A stretch of DNA of 64,000 nucleotides from contig CAWDVG010000001.1 in NCBI GenBank assembly GCA_963805795.1, positions 496,001 through 560,000 on the forward strand, given 5' to 3'. Under the pieces are notes generated by a model. That model was not told the origin of the DNA, did not search any database, and saw only the letters and a list, made by a program, of their open reading frames with translations. Below, one piece after another: positions 7,386 to 15,976 of this stretch (the first letter of the stretch is position 1; each line of letters starts with the position of its first letter). The DNA is from CAWARU01 sp963805795 (lineage in GTDB: Bacteria > Pseudomonadota > Gammaproteobacteria > UBA6186 > Azoamicaceae). A program made the translations under genes and the position numbers.

Positions 7386-9023
7386 GTGAATAAAAAAACC
7401 GGCAATATCCCAACTAAGATCCTGGGTTTAGAATTCTCAAAAAGCGCTTTTGCCCAGCATCTGGATTCCTTAGTCTTGCATCGATTTTTGGGCATCCCTA
7501 TTTTCTTGGGATTAATCTATTTAGTATTTACCATCACTATTCAAGGGGGAGGAAAAATCCAGTCACTCCTCTCGGAATTTTTGCAATCTCTCCTCATTGA
7601 AAAGGTCGCTATCTTACTACATGCTTTCCAAGCCCCAGATTGGGTTATTGTGCTTCTTTCTTCAGGGCTTGGGCAGGGTATTCATACCACTTTATGCTTT
7701 ATTCCTGTAATAGCCAGTATGTTTTTCTGTTTATCTTTTTTGGAAGCAACAGGTTATATGGCTCGAGCAGCAATAGTGATGGATAAAATCATGAATAAGG
7801 TGGGTTTGTCTGGTAAATCTTTTATGCCCATGATTTTAGGCTTTGGCTGTAATGTTCCAGCGATTTTAAGTACACGCTCATTAAAAGATCCCAAAGAACG
7901 AATTTTAACCGTTTTAATGACACCTTTTATGTCTTGTGGTGCGCGTCTTGCCGTATATGCTTTATTTGTAGCGGCTTTTTTTCCAGAAAATGGGGCCAAT
8001 ATTATTTTTGCTTTATATATGGTTGGCATCGGTATGGCATTATTAACCGCTTGGATATTGGGTCGAGTCTTTTCAAAACAAGACACTCGAACCCAAAAAG
8101 TAATACCACAAGCGATCTCAAAGTTAAAAGCAATGCCCAAATCCATACATTGTGAATCCAGTTGTGAGCCAACTTGTGAACCGCATTTAAACCCGACTTC
8201 TCATACTACTCCCTATCGTTGGCCCAATTTTCAAAAATTAGCGATGAATACTTTTTTAAGGGTCAATAGCTTTATTTTTAATGCGGGCAAAATTATTCTT
8301 CCTCTTTGCATGTTGATAGGCTTTTTAGGCGCTTTAAAAACAGATGGGCAAGAAAGTTACATGACCAGGTTTGGCCGTCATATTACCCCTATTTTTGCTC
8401 CCATGGGTATCAAAAAGGATAATTGGCAAGCAACGGTTGGATTATTGTCTGGTTTGGCCGCAAAAGAAGTGATGGTAGGTACCTTATCGGCACTTTATGT
8501 CGATTCTAATCCAAAGATGAGTTTAGCAACCGCGATCGTTCCAGGTACTGATGTACATGATATAGATTATATAGATTCTCAACGGGATGAGGGGGATTAT
8601 AATATAGCCCCTACTCATACTGAATCCAAGGAAGTGCTTTTTCTAGAAGGGACAATGACTAAAAACAAGCCAGGTTCCTTAGCAGAAAGTTTTGGAAGTG
8701 CTGAGGCTGCTTTTGCTTACTTATTGTTCGTCCTACTCTATTTCCCTTGTGTTTCTGTGCTGGCCACTATAAGCCGCGAATTAAATTTTTCTTGGGCCAT
8801 TTTCTCTAGTATTTGGACCACAGGTCTTGCATATGCTGTTGCCGTTCTATTTTATCAGACAGCGACATTTAATCTTCATCCAGGTAGTTCTATGGCCCTA
8901 ATAGGCAGCGTTTTGATATGTCTTGGCCTTGGAGTAGCCTTCATGAAAAAATGGGCTATACGAGTGATTAAGAGACAAAATAAGCATATCGTTCCAACCC
9001 GAATTATTATTCTAGAATCATAA
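7386..9023 (+). CDS. feoB: FeoB-type ferrous iron transporter lacking the G domain
   Basis: 545 aa. Diagnostic FeoB membrane-domain sequences are present: GYMARAAIVMDKIM (about 120-135), GKSFMPMILGFGCNVPAILS with the conserved Cys of GCNVP, and FMSCGARLAVYALF. Several hydrophobic segments follow, and the second half contains GLAAKEVMVGTL, another FeoB hallmark. Ordinary FeoB is about 750-800 aa with an N-terminal GTPase domain. Here the protein begins directly at the membrane part, and an in-frame stop (TAA 7368-7370) excludes an N-terminal extension. Start is GTG with only a weak AAGG upstream. A separate G protein elsewhere, or an older deletion, would explain this. A His/Cys/Pro-rich linker near residues 255-275 is unusual. 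A Fur box lies upstream. Confidence 0.85.
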   Translation: MNKKTGNIPTKILGLEFSKSAFAQHLDSLVLHRFLGIPIFLGLIYLVFTITIQGGGKIQSLLSEFLQSLLIEKVAILLHAFQAPDWVIVLLSSGLGQGIHTTLCFIPVIASMFFCLSFLEATGYMARAAIVMDKIMNKVGLSGKSFMPMILGFGCNVPAILSTRSLKDPKERILTVLMTPFMSCGARLAVYALFVAAFFPENGANIIFALYMVGIGMALLTAWILGRVFSKQDTRTQKVIPQAISKLKAMPKSIHCESSCEPTCEPHLNPTSHTTPYRWPNFQKLAMNTFLRVNSFIFNAGKIILPLCMLIGFLGALKTDGQESYMTRFGRHITPIFAPMGIKKDNWQATVGLLSGLAAKEVMVGTLSALYVDSNPKMSLATAIVPGTDVHDIDYIDSQRDEGDYNIAPTHTESKEVLFLEGTMTKNKPGSLAESFGSAEAAFAYLLFVLLYFPCVSVLATISRELNFSWAIFSSIWTTGLAYAVAVLFYQTATFNLHPGSSMALIGSVLICLGLGVAFMKKWAIRVIKRQNKHIVPTRIIILES

Positions 9024-9122
9024 ACGTTTATAAATTCAAACCCTATACCCTGAACGGTTACTTCAGGTCTTATCCCTTGAATAGTTAATTAGAATACAGT
9101 TTTTTAGAATCTATGAGGGTTA

Positions 9123-9177
9123 TAAAAAACATCCCCCCTTTAATTTTTCCATCAATGAAGAAACTAAAGAGGGGATG
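9123..9177 (-). terminator. Rho-independent terminator of the HU-like gene
   Basis: Arms 9130-9142 and 9165-9177 (CATCCCC...) pair over 13 bp with one mismatch. Read on the minus strand the stem is followed by TTTTTTATAACC. It follows the HU-like gene stop and may also slow readthrough from feoB. Confidence 0.65.
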
Positions 9178-9207
9178 ATAATCAAAAAAGATTGAAGGAA
9201 TTAAACC

Positions 9208-9690
9208 TTAAACCATTGATTTTAATTGTTTTAAAGCTCTCGCCTTCACTACATTACGGGCAGGCTTTGCTTTGAACATCATTTCTTCGCCTGTAAAAGG
9301 GTTAATTCCTTTACGAGCTTTAGTGGCTGGTTTATGTGTGACAGTCAGTTTCACAAGTCCAGGCAAAGTGAACATGCCAGGGCCTTGTTTTTTGACGTGA
9401 GCAGCGATAATCGATTTTAATTCATCAAAAACGGCAGAAACTTCTTTACGTTGCAAACCAGTGCGCCCAGCAAGCATTGTAAACAATTGACCTTTGGTAA
9501 AAGGTTTATTTACGCTTGTGATGGGGGCAGTACGAATAACCCGCATGGGAGCGGCTTTTTTCGTAGAAATTTTAACAGCTTGTTTGCGTGATTTGCCTTT
9601 GGCTGCTGTGGACTTTTTTAAACGGGTAGCAGGTTTTTTCACTGCTTTCCTTGCGGTTGAACGAATGGACTTGCGTTTTGTCGCGGCCAT
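9208..9690 (-). CDS. HU-family DNA-binding protein with basic N-terminal tail
   Basis: 160 aa nucleoid protein. Residues about 1-60 are a Lys/Arg/Ala-rich tail (RKAVKKPATRLKKSTAAKGK and similar), histone-H1-like. Residues about 62-160 form the HU/IHF fold: FTKGQLFTMLAGRTGLQRKEV, the central GMFTLPGLVKLTV and the DNA-contacting arm region ending INPFTGEEMMFKAKPA. Standard HU is about 90 aa, so the tail accounts for the extra length. Start: AAAGGAG is well placed before the ATG at 9690. Its own terminator follows. It probably compacts or bends DNA; extended HU proteins of this kind are known in several gammaproteobacteria. Confidence 0.85.
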   Translation of the reverse strand: MAATKRKSIRSTARKAVKKPATRLKKSTAAKGKSRKQAVKISTKKAAPMRVIRTAPITSVNKPFTKGQLFTMLAGRTGLQRKEVSAVFDELKSIIAAHVKKQGPGMFTLPGLVKLTVTHKPATKARKGINPFTGEEMMFKAKPARNVVKARALKQLKSMV

Positions 9691-10196
9691 ATGTTGAGCT
9701 CCTTTAACTAAAAAATACTAGGACAAAGTTAGTGTTAGCATATTCTTTGCAAGACAGCAAGGAATTTGATGCATAAAATCTATTTTGCCTACAAAAATAT
9801 CTAAAACAAGCGCTTCTTAATACTAAATGGCTAAAAAAAAGCCAAAATAGGGTCAAGCGCACTTACTAAGACGAAAGCATCGTATCTTAAGGCAGTTATT
9901 AAAGTCAATTGCAAATGCATTAAATTGCCTATAAACAAGACGGGGTCAAAGCCGGACAATGGACAAATCTATATGTTCAGAATATTATTATTTCATCAAG
10001 ATTTGTCCATTGTCCGGCTTTGACCCCTCCAGATTCTAAAACTTGCAATTGGACTTGCAATTGGGTTAAAAGTTATGTAAGATGCCCATTCCAATGAATA
10101 CCCTAAGTAATGAATGGCTGGGTTTAGGGCTAAAAATTGTGATAAATAGGCAATTTCTAGCGTTTTTTAAGTTTTCTAACTTGGAATTTGAATTCA
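9691..10196. other. Divergent intergenic region between HU-like gene and rplM
   Basis: About 500 nt. It holds the HU-like promoter side, a small GGCT/AGCC hairpin near 9826-9840, the palindrome at 9942-10027 and then about 170 nt of AT-rich sequence that must hold the rplM promoter and leader. I see no coding potential or RNA gene. Confidence 0.5.
9942..10027. repeat. Dispersed palindromic element, perfect 29-bp stem
   Basis: Left arm 9942-9970 and right arm 9999-10027 are exact reverse complements over 29 bp around a 28-nt AT-rich loop. The outer 21 bp are the same core as at 5507-5599 (GGGGTCAAAGCCGGACAAT), and both copies continue with a nearly identical GACAAATC inner stem, while the loops differ. 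It lies 170 nt upstream of rplM. Confidence 0.85.
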
Positions 10197-10628
10197 ATGA
10201 CAACTTTTAGTGCAAAAGATGAAACAGTGCAAAGATCATGGTATGTAATCGACGCAAAAGGTAGAACCTTGGGTCGCTTATGTACTGAAATTGCTAGACG
10301 CTTACGTGGTAAACACAAAGCAGTGTTTACACCACACGTAGATACCGGAGATTACATCATTGTTCGCAATGCCGAACAAGTGAAAGTCACTGGACGAAAG
10401 ATGAACGAAAAAATTTACTATCGTCATAGCGGGTACCCAGGGGGCTTAAAACAAGATACCCTGGCTCAATTACTGGAACGTGCACCTACTCGAGTCATTG
10501 AGTTGGCCGTTAAGGGTATGTTACCCAAAAATCCACTTGGGCGAGCTATGTACCGTAAACTATTTGTTTATGCGGGTGCTGATCACCCTCATAGTGCGCA
10601 ACAACCACAACTTTTATCTGATATTTAA
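10197..10628 (+). CDS. rplM: 50S ribosomal protein L13
   Basis: 143 aa, compared with 142 in E. coli. The N-terminus MTTFSAKDETVQRSWYVIDA, the following GRTLGRLCTEIARRLRGKHK and the block VTGRKMNEKIYYRHSGYPGG are all typical of L13. The ATG at 10197 with GGAAT upstream is preferred over a TTG three codons earlier. L13 is an early 23S rRNA-binding protein of the large subunit. It is followed 29 nt later by rpsI, the usual two-gene operon. Confidence 0.96.
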   Translation: MTTFSAKDETVQRSWYVIDAKGRTLGRLCTEIARRLRGKHKAVFTPHVDTGDYIIVRNAEQVKVTGRKMNEKIYYRHSGYPGGLKQDTLAQLLERAPTRVIELAVKGMLPKNPLGRAMYRKLFVYAGADHPHSAQQPQLLSDI

Positions 10629-10657
10629 TTTTTTTACTGGTATCTAGGATATAAAAC

Positions 10658-11176
10658 ATGGCAAGAGCAGCAGCAAAGAAACAACAAACTCAAAACTATG
10701 GTACGGGGCGACGTAAAACCGCGACCGCTCGAGTTTTTATGAGACGAGGCACAGGTAAAATTGTGATCAATCGAAAAAGTTTAGACGATTATTTCGGACG
10801 CCCAACCGCTCGCATGGTGGTGCGTCAACCGCTCGAATTAGTGGGTTTAATCGATAAATTTGATATATTGGTTAATGTGCAGGGTGGCGGCATTATGGGC
10901 CAAGCCGGTGCCATTCGGCATGGAATTTCTCGTGCTCTGATGGAGTATGACGAAGAAAAAAATCCATTAGTAAGAGAATCCAGTGAAGCTGTCAATGAGT
11001 CTGGAGATACTGACGAAACAAAATCAACTAATTCCGAGAATTTTGTCAATCCAACAACTAGTTTTCGACACATTTTACGTAAAGCCGGTTTTGTAACACG
11101 AGATCCTCGCAAAGTTGAACGTAAGAAAGTGGGTCTGCATAAAGCTCGTAAAAGACCTCAATATTCCAAACGATAA
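10658..11176 (+). CDS. rpsI: 30S ribosomal protein S9 with an unusual internal insertion
   Basis: 172 aa, compared with 130 in E. coli. The core is fully conserved: NYGTGRRKTATARVF (13-27), GGGIMGQAGAIRHGISRALMEYDE (76-99) and the C-terminal tail LRKAGFVTRDPRKVERKKVG...RPQYSKR that reaches the ribosomal P site. Seven residues are added at the N-terminus. Between YDEE and LRKAGF, where E. coli has five residues, there are forty, rich in Ser/Glu/Asn/Thr (about residues 100-139). The insertion is in frame and leaves the functional tail intact, so the gene is probably active. SD TAGGAT precedes the ATG. A strong hairpin follows the gene. Confidence 0.96.
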   Translation: MARAAAKKQQTQNYGTGRRKTATARVFMRRGTGKIVINRKSLDDYFGRPTARMVVRQPLELVGLIDKFDILVNVQGGGIMGQAGAIRHGISRALMEYDEEKNPLVRESSEAVNESGDTDETKSTNSENFVNPTTSFRHILRKAGFVTRDPRKVERKKVGLHKARKRPQYSKR

Positions 11177-11196
11177 TTTCAAAAATTTCAAATACG

Positions 11197-11237
11197 GCGC
11201 GATAAACCAATCACTGCCGACGACTGGTTTATTGCGC
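11197..11237 (+). terminator. Hairpin between rpsI and tRNA-Gln
   Basis: GCGCGATAAACCA (11197-11209) pairs with TGGTTTATTGCGC (11225-11237), 13 bp with one G-U, around a 15-nt loop. No T-run follows, so it may be an RNase processing site or a weak terminator separating the ribosomal operon from the tRNA. Confidence 0.5.
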
Positions 11238-11251
11238 TACTGCTCTCCCAA

Positions 11252-11325
11252 TGGGAGATCGTCTAGTGGTAGGACAGCGGACTCTGACTCCGTTAACCTA
11301 GGTTCGAATCCTAGTCTCCCAGCCA
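11252..11325 (+). tRNA. tRNA-Gln (anticodon CTG)
   Basis: 74 nt including an encoded CCA. The acceptor TGGGAGA pairs with TCTCCCA, and the D-loop contains GTGGTAGGAC. The anticodon stem GCGGA/TCCGT carries loop CTCTGAC with anticodon CTG (reads CAG). The T arm is CTAGGTTCGAATCCTAG. G is the discriminator base as in E. coli tRNA-Gln. It lies at the left border of the coiled-coil island. Confidence 0.95.
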
Positions 11326-11671
11326 GTAGCAGATTTGACCCAATTTCTAGTTTGACCTCATTTTTTAAGTTTCTTATGTTTAAATACTTGACCTGCACAC
11401 CCTTTCTATGGAAAGCTAACTCGTGAGATGCATAGGCATTGTTAAAGTAAGTAAGAAAGTAAATAAACTTTTGATGCCTGATGAAAATGGAAAGTGAATA
11501 ATGGATTATTAAATGCGTATATACCCAAAGGCGAAGGGTGTATGCATCTATTGTTTTAATTTAAACAAACAATGATGGTAAGTGTTCAGGCCATAGGCTT
11601 GAGTGTATTCTAAGATAGGCCTAAACGATTACCAATTTTGTATGAATTTATGAAGTTAAAGAGGTATTAAA
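11326..11671. other. Intergenic region, tRNA-Gln to first coiled-coil gene
   Basis: 346 nt with no convincing gene. It must contain the promoter of the 974-aa coiled-coil gene; an SD GAGGT lies about 8 nt before that ATG. I found no repeat of the tRNA 3' end further right that would mark an integrated element. Confidence 0.45.
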
Positions 11672-14596
11672 ATGGCAGCAGCAGCATCGGCCACAACAGC
11701 AGCACTAGCAAATGGCTCAGCATCCGCAGGTGCATTAGGTACAAATGTAGGAATAACAAACAAAGTCAATAAAGAAGGTTTTGATCCAGGACATCCAGAA
11801 GAATTATATCGGGCCATTAATGACTGTAATGAAACCATTAAAAACGCCTCAGATGTTTTAACAAGAGAAAAAGCCCTACAAGATGCAATCGATTCAGGAA
11901 AAGCATTTCCAGCGAATTATAAGTTATCTAAAGTTCAATTTTATGGACTTCGAGAAATGCAGTTGTCACAACAAATTGCAGGGCTAAGGGCTCGTTTAGA
12001 GGCTTATAGACGGAGTTTACCCAATGGCACTATTGAAGATCCAGGACCTGCTCCTCAACGTAGAAGACGTAGAATGGATAAGGAAGCTGCCGAAGCATTT
12101 AAAAAACAACAAGATGAACATAAAAACAAAAAATTGGTGTATGAGGCTTATACAAGCATAGTGCAGGGCCAAAAACATCGTTTGTTGCAATGGTTTTTGG
12201 GTGAAGAAGCCCGTTTAGAAAACGAATATCAAGACCAATTAAGAAGAGAAACAGCAGTCAAGAAAACGGTTGAAGATGCCCAACAACTATTGAAGGAACT
12301 GACGGCGAAACACATATTAGAACAAGCCAAACAGCATGTGCAGGAAATTAATAAATTAATGGCGGCACCATTGGCTGATGCTGCTGTGCAGACGCAAATA
12401 AAAATAGCAGTGGCTGCTCAAACTAGAGCTAATTCTGAATTAAATCATAAAGCGATTCCTGCTGAAGCAGCAGCAGAAATAGCAGTCAATCAAGCAAAAA
12501 AAATATATGAGGCCGCTTTTTCTGAATCTAAGAAAGAATCTGTCAAAGCCGAAGATGTTGAAGCCAGATATCGTGATGCTGAAGCCAAAAGTGCAGAGGC
12601 AAGAGATCAAATACTCCTGGTTGAGGAGGCAGCGAATATAATTGTAGAGCAGCTTCAGATCGTAAAAAATGCGCTTGCACATGCTGAAAAATTGAAAAAT
12701 GAAGCTGACAATGCCGCCGCAAAATCTGCAGTAGTAGCTAGCGCCGCTGCTTTGGCTGCCAAAAAGAAATTAGACGAGGAAGCTTTTGCGAAAAAGAAGG
12801 CAGAAGACGAAGAAGCAGCAAAAAAAGCAGCGCTAGATGCAGCGGCCTTAGCAGCTAAATTGAAGGCAGATAAGGAAGCGATAGCGAAAAAAGCTGCAGA
12901 TGATGCAGCGGCCGTTGCTGCAAAGAAAGCCTATGATGATGCTAGATCAGAGTTGATAGCGCAGACAAAAAGATCTTTAGAAAATGCAAAAAAAGCATCT
13001 ACTGTACCTGATGATGTACAAATAGGATTAGATATATGGAAAGAACGTTTAGATCGCATCGTTGGGGTAGTCAGTGATATCGGGGGCGATAAATTGAACA
13101 CAGAAGCCTATGCACTTGCCCTAACCCATTGTCAAGAGGCTTTTGAAGCTGTGAGGCTTGGGAAAGAACATGTAGAGCAACTGGTACAACAGTTTGAGAA
13201 GACATTTGAGTTAAAAGAAGCTGAAGAATTTGCCATTCAGGCTTTTGATGTAGAAGTAGTAACCCGTGAAAAAGCCCAAGAATTGCAAAAATTGTCTGAT
13301 AAAGTAGGGGTAGCAGTTGTTGCCCTCGAAAAAGAAGTTGCAGATAGAGTAGCAGCTTATAATGCTGCCGTTACAGCTAAACTGGCCGCAGAAAAAGCCG
13401 CTGCTGATGCAGTTGCAAAAGCAGCGGCAGACGCTGCAAAAGCCAAGGCGGATCTTGAAGAACAAGCAAAAGAAAAAGCTCAGGAAGAAGCAAGAATTTA
13501 TGCGCAAAATGCTGCAGATATTGAGAGGCAAACAAATTTAGATGTGTTTAGAGCGCAACAAGCATTAGATAATGCCATAATAGATAAGGCAGCAGTCGAT
13601 GCCTTACCGCTTGCTGTTGGAAATCCCCACGTTACAGAAGTCTATGCTGGGCATAAAGTAGCGCAAGATGCGCTAGACGCTGCTATCGCCATCCATCACC
13701 AAGCCCAAGCAGCAGCAGCTTTGGCTAAAAAGGCTGCAGAAGATGCGAAAAGCTCTAAACACCATGCGGAAGCGCAAAAGAAAGCAGATGAAGCAAGAAT
13801 CGCTGCAGAAGGAATAGCTGCTCTTCCTAAAGAAATCAGCAATGCAGTAAATGCTGCAGAAGCGGGGGCAAAACGTACGGCTGCAGGTAGAATATTAGCA
13901 GAAGCAGATGCAGAAGCGGCTTTACATGCAGCACAAGCAGAAGCGAAAAAACATGCCGATGACGCTAGGGATATTGAAAATAAATCTAAATTGGAATTGG
14001 ATCGGGCCCAGGCAGCTGTTCATGCTGCTGCTATAGATAAAGCGGCAGTCGATGCTTTACATCTTCCTGCCCTAGACCCCAATGCTTTAGAGGCGGCTGC
14101 TGGGGAGAAGGCCGCAAAAGATGCTTTAGACGTTGCTAATGCAGCCCATAACAAAGCCGTAGCTGCCGCAGCAGTTGCGAAAAAAGCCTCCGATGAAGCG
14201 AGAGACTTAAAAGATGCAAAAGATTACGCAGAAGCACAAAAAAGAGCAGGGGAGGCAAAGGTTGCAGCGGACGGAGTAGTCCATATCGTTAAAGATACGG
14301 GGGATGCAGCAAATGCAGCAGAAGCAGGTGCCAAACGAGTTGCTGATGCCCGGGCTGCAGCTGCAATTGCTGCTGCCATACCTCCACCAGTACCTGCACC
14401 TGCGCCAATGCCTGCGCCTGCGCCTGCGCCTGCGCCAGTACCTGCGCCTGTGCCAGTACCTTTAATATTTGGAGGACCTATCGGCGCCGGTGTTGGAGCA
14501 GCTCCAGCTGCAGTTGCTCCGGCACCCGCACCCGTGCCAGCGCGAATAACCGATCCCAGAATATTAAGACGAATGGCTCTGGGTATTTTACGATAG
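11672..14596 (+). CDS. Large Ala-rich coiled-coil protein, 974 aa
   Basis: I do not recognise a known family. There is no signal peptide; the N-terminus is Ala/Ser/Thr low complexity. Residues about 60-150 are mixed and helical with a basic PQRRRRR patch. From about 170 to 890 the protein is a long Ala/Lys/Glu-rich helix with heptad-like pattern. Two tandem repeats of exactly 151 residues are seen: the IDKAAVDAL segments are encoded at 13581 and 14034, 453 nt apart, each followed by an AEAQK(K/R)A...NAAEAGAKR block. Residues about 890-935 are Pro-Ala repeats (PAPAPMPAPAPAPAP), followed by a Gly/Ala stretch and an Arg-rich end. It is the first of four consecutive coiled-coil genes. A structural or secreted effector role is possible but unproven. 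Confidence 0.75.
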   Translation: MAAAASATTAALANGSASAGALGTNVGITNKVNKEGFDPGHPEELYRAINDCNETIKNASDVLTREKALQDAIDSGKAFPANYKLSKVQFYGLREMQLSQQIAGLRARLEAYRRSLPNGTIEDPGPAPQRRRRRMDKEAAEAFKKQQDEHKNKKLVYEAYTSIVQGQKHRLLQWFLGEEARLENEYQDQLRRETAVKKTVEDAQQLLKELTAKHILEQAKQHVQEINKLMAAPLADAAVQTQIKIAVAAQTRANSELNHKAIPAEAAAEIAVNQAKKIYEAAFSESKKESVKAEDVEARYRDAEAKSAEARDQILLVEEAANIIVEQLQIVKNALAHAEKLKNEADNAAAKSAVVASAAALAAKKKLDEEAFAKKKAEDEEAAKKAALDAAALAAKLKADKEAIAKKAADDAAAVAAKKAYDDARSELIAQTKRSLENAKKASTVPDDVQIGLDIWKERLDRIVGVVSDIGGDKLNTEAYALALTHCQEAFEAVRLGKEHVEQLVQQFEKTFELKEAEEFAIQAFDVEVVTREKAQELQKLSDKVGVAVVALEKEVADRVAAYNAAVTAKLAAEKAAADAVAKAAADAAKAKADLEEQAKEKAQEEARIYAQNAADIERQTNLDVFRAQQALDNAIIDKAAVDALPLAVGNPHVTEVYAGHKVAQDALDAAIAIHHQAQAAAALAKKAAEDAKSSKHHAEAQKKADEARIAAEGIAALPKEISNAVNAAEAGAKRTAAGRILAEADAEAALHAAQAEAKKHADDARDIENKSKLELDRAQAAVHAAAIDKAAVDALHLPALDPNALEAAAGEKAAKDALDVANAAHNKAVAAAAVAKKASDEARDLKDAKDYAEAQKRAGEAKVAADGVVHIVKDTGDAANAAEAGAKRVADARAAAAIAAAIPPPVPAPAPMPAPAPAPAPVPAPVPVPLIFGGPIGAGVGAAPAAVAPAPAPVPARITDPRILRRMALGILR

Positions 14597-14749
14597 CAGT
14601 GTCGTGCCCAAAGGTATGTAAATCATATCAAATCAGGTAACGCAACGGGAATGGATATTGAAAAAAGTAAATGGATACTGTTAAGAGCAGTATCCTATCC
14701 TCCAAACCTAGCCAGCATAAATGAAAAAGGATATAATTGAGGTAGATTG

Positions 14750-15976
14750 ATGTCCATTGATCCAAAAAGTGTCCGAGAAAAAGTAAAGAATAGCGCTAAC
14801 CATAGAAAAATGTCTGAAAACATGCCTGTTCATAAGTATGATAGACCTAATACGAGCCAACTATATCAGTCAATCCATATTTATTATGAACGCTGGAGGA
14901 AGGTAAGTCATACTGCTTCGCAATCAGAAATAATAAAATTGGCAAAGGAATTAGAAGAATTTTGTAATTTAAGCTCATTTAAATCTTTACCTTTTAAAAT
15001 GAAAAAGAGTTTTAGAGAGCTTTCATATACAGTCAATTTTATTGCTGATCCAACGCAATTTTGGTTAAATTTTATAAAAACGAATGCGGTACAATTTCAA
15101 TCTCGAATGGGCTGTTCTGTATGTAAAACTGTATCAAATCGAGGTATAGCGCATAAAAAGAATTTAGGACATAAAAAGGATAAAGTACATGTAAATGGTC
15201 AGACTAAAAAAGCTGAAGAAATAAAGGCAGTTGCAGATACAAGAACCGCTTCTGGTTCAATGATTGCCGAGAAACAAAAAATTGCAATAGCAACAGAGAC
15301 TATTGTAGAAGTAAAGATAGCAGTAGAATACAAAGCACCTTCGAAGTCTCCCCCCTTACAGCCAGTTATTCCCCACAATTCTGCTAATGGCATCTTATGT
15401 TTCACTCCCCCAAAACCAAAGCCAGTAGACAATCCATTACCGGGTGCTTCGGATGTTCTGCCTCCATCATTTGAACTTTCAGAATTATCGGGATCAAAAC
15501 CCCCACTCCAGAATGATAGTCATAATGGGAATTTTGTTCATTTTTCTAGCCCCGTGACATCAGAAAAATACGTCCGATTAAAGCAGCAAAATAAAGAACT
15601 ATCCCATAGAATGCAACAATTGATAGCTGATATTACTGAAAAAGACTTAGTTTTGCAATTGGAAATTCAAAAAAGAGATAAGTTAAAGGCTGAATTTCTT
15701 CATGCTCGTGAAAAACTCGAAACTACAGATAAAAAGCTGCGTGCTGAAATAGAAAAAGCCCAAGAAGAAAGATTAAAAATAAGTAACCTTTTGGTAACGA
15801 AAGCCGAATTGGAACTGGCTAATCACAAAATGTTACTACAAAGCATACAAGATCAAAAGGCAAAAGAACAACTACGTTCAGAGCTATATGCCTTGCAAAA
15901 AGAATTGGCGTCTAAGAGGTCACCTATAAAATCATTAATGTCATCTCCTTCCGGAAATAGGCCACCTTTTAGATAA
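14750..15976 (+). CDS. Coiled-coil protein, 408 aa
   Basis: Unrecognised. Start ATG at 14750 with TGAGGT upstream. Residues about 1-130 are a globular, basic, helical domain with ELSYTVNFIADPTQFWLNFI in the middle and a CSVC pair near 120. A low-complexity Ser/Pro linker covers about 190-265. From about 275 to 385 there is a continuous coiled coil (KQQNKELSHRMQQLIADITE and onward). The tail is Ser/Pro/basic and ends SGNRPPFR. There is no signal peptide or membrane segment. It lies between two other coiled-coil genes on the same strand, with gaps of about 150-170 nt, so each probably has its own ribosome site and perhaps promoter. Confidence 0.7.
   Translation: MSIDPKSVREKVKNSANHRKMSENMPVHKYDRPNTSQLYQSIHIYYERWRKVSHTASQSEIIKLAKELEEFCNLSSFKSLPFKMKKSFRELSYTVNFIADPTQFWLNFIKTNAVQFQSRMGCSVCKTVSNRGIAHKKNLGHKKDKVHVNGQTKKAEEIKAVADTRTASGSMIAEKQKIAIATETIVEVKIAVEYKAPSKSPPLQPVIPHNSANGILCFTPPKPKPVDNPLPGASDVLPPSFELSELSGSKPPLQNDSHNGNFVHFSSPVTSEKYVRLKQQNKELSHRMQQLIADITEKDLVLQLEIQKRDKLKAEFLHAREKLETTDKKLRAEIEKAQEERLKISNLLVTKAELELANHKMLLQSIQDQKAKEQLRSELYALQKELASKRSPIKSLMSSPSGNRPPFR

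Noticed and set aside
11530..11545. AAAGGCGAAGGGT also found near 49535
   Set aside because: A 13-nt match between two intergenic sites in 64 kb is too little to call a repeat.
15199..15432. Antisense open frames within the coiled-coil genes
   Set aside because: Low-complexity Ala/Lys/Glu codons leave long open frames on the other strand; the translations look like nonsense (Phe/Cys/Ser-rich).
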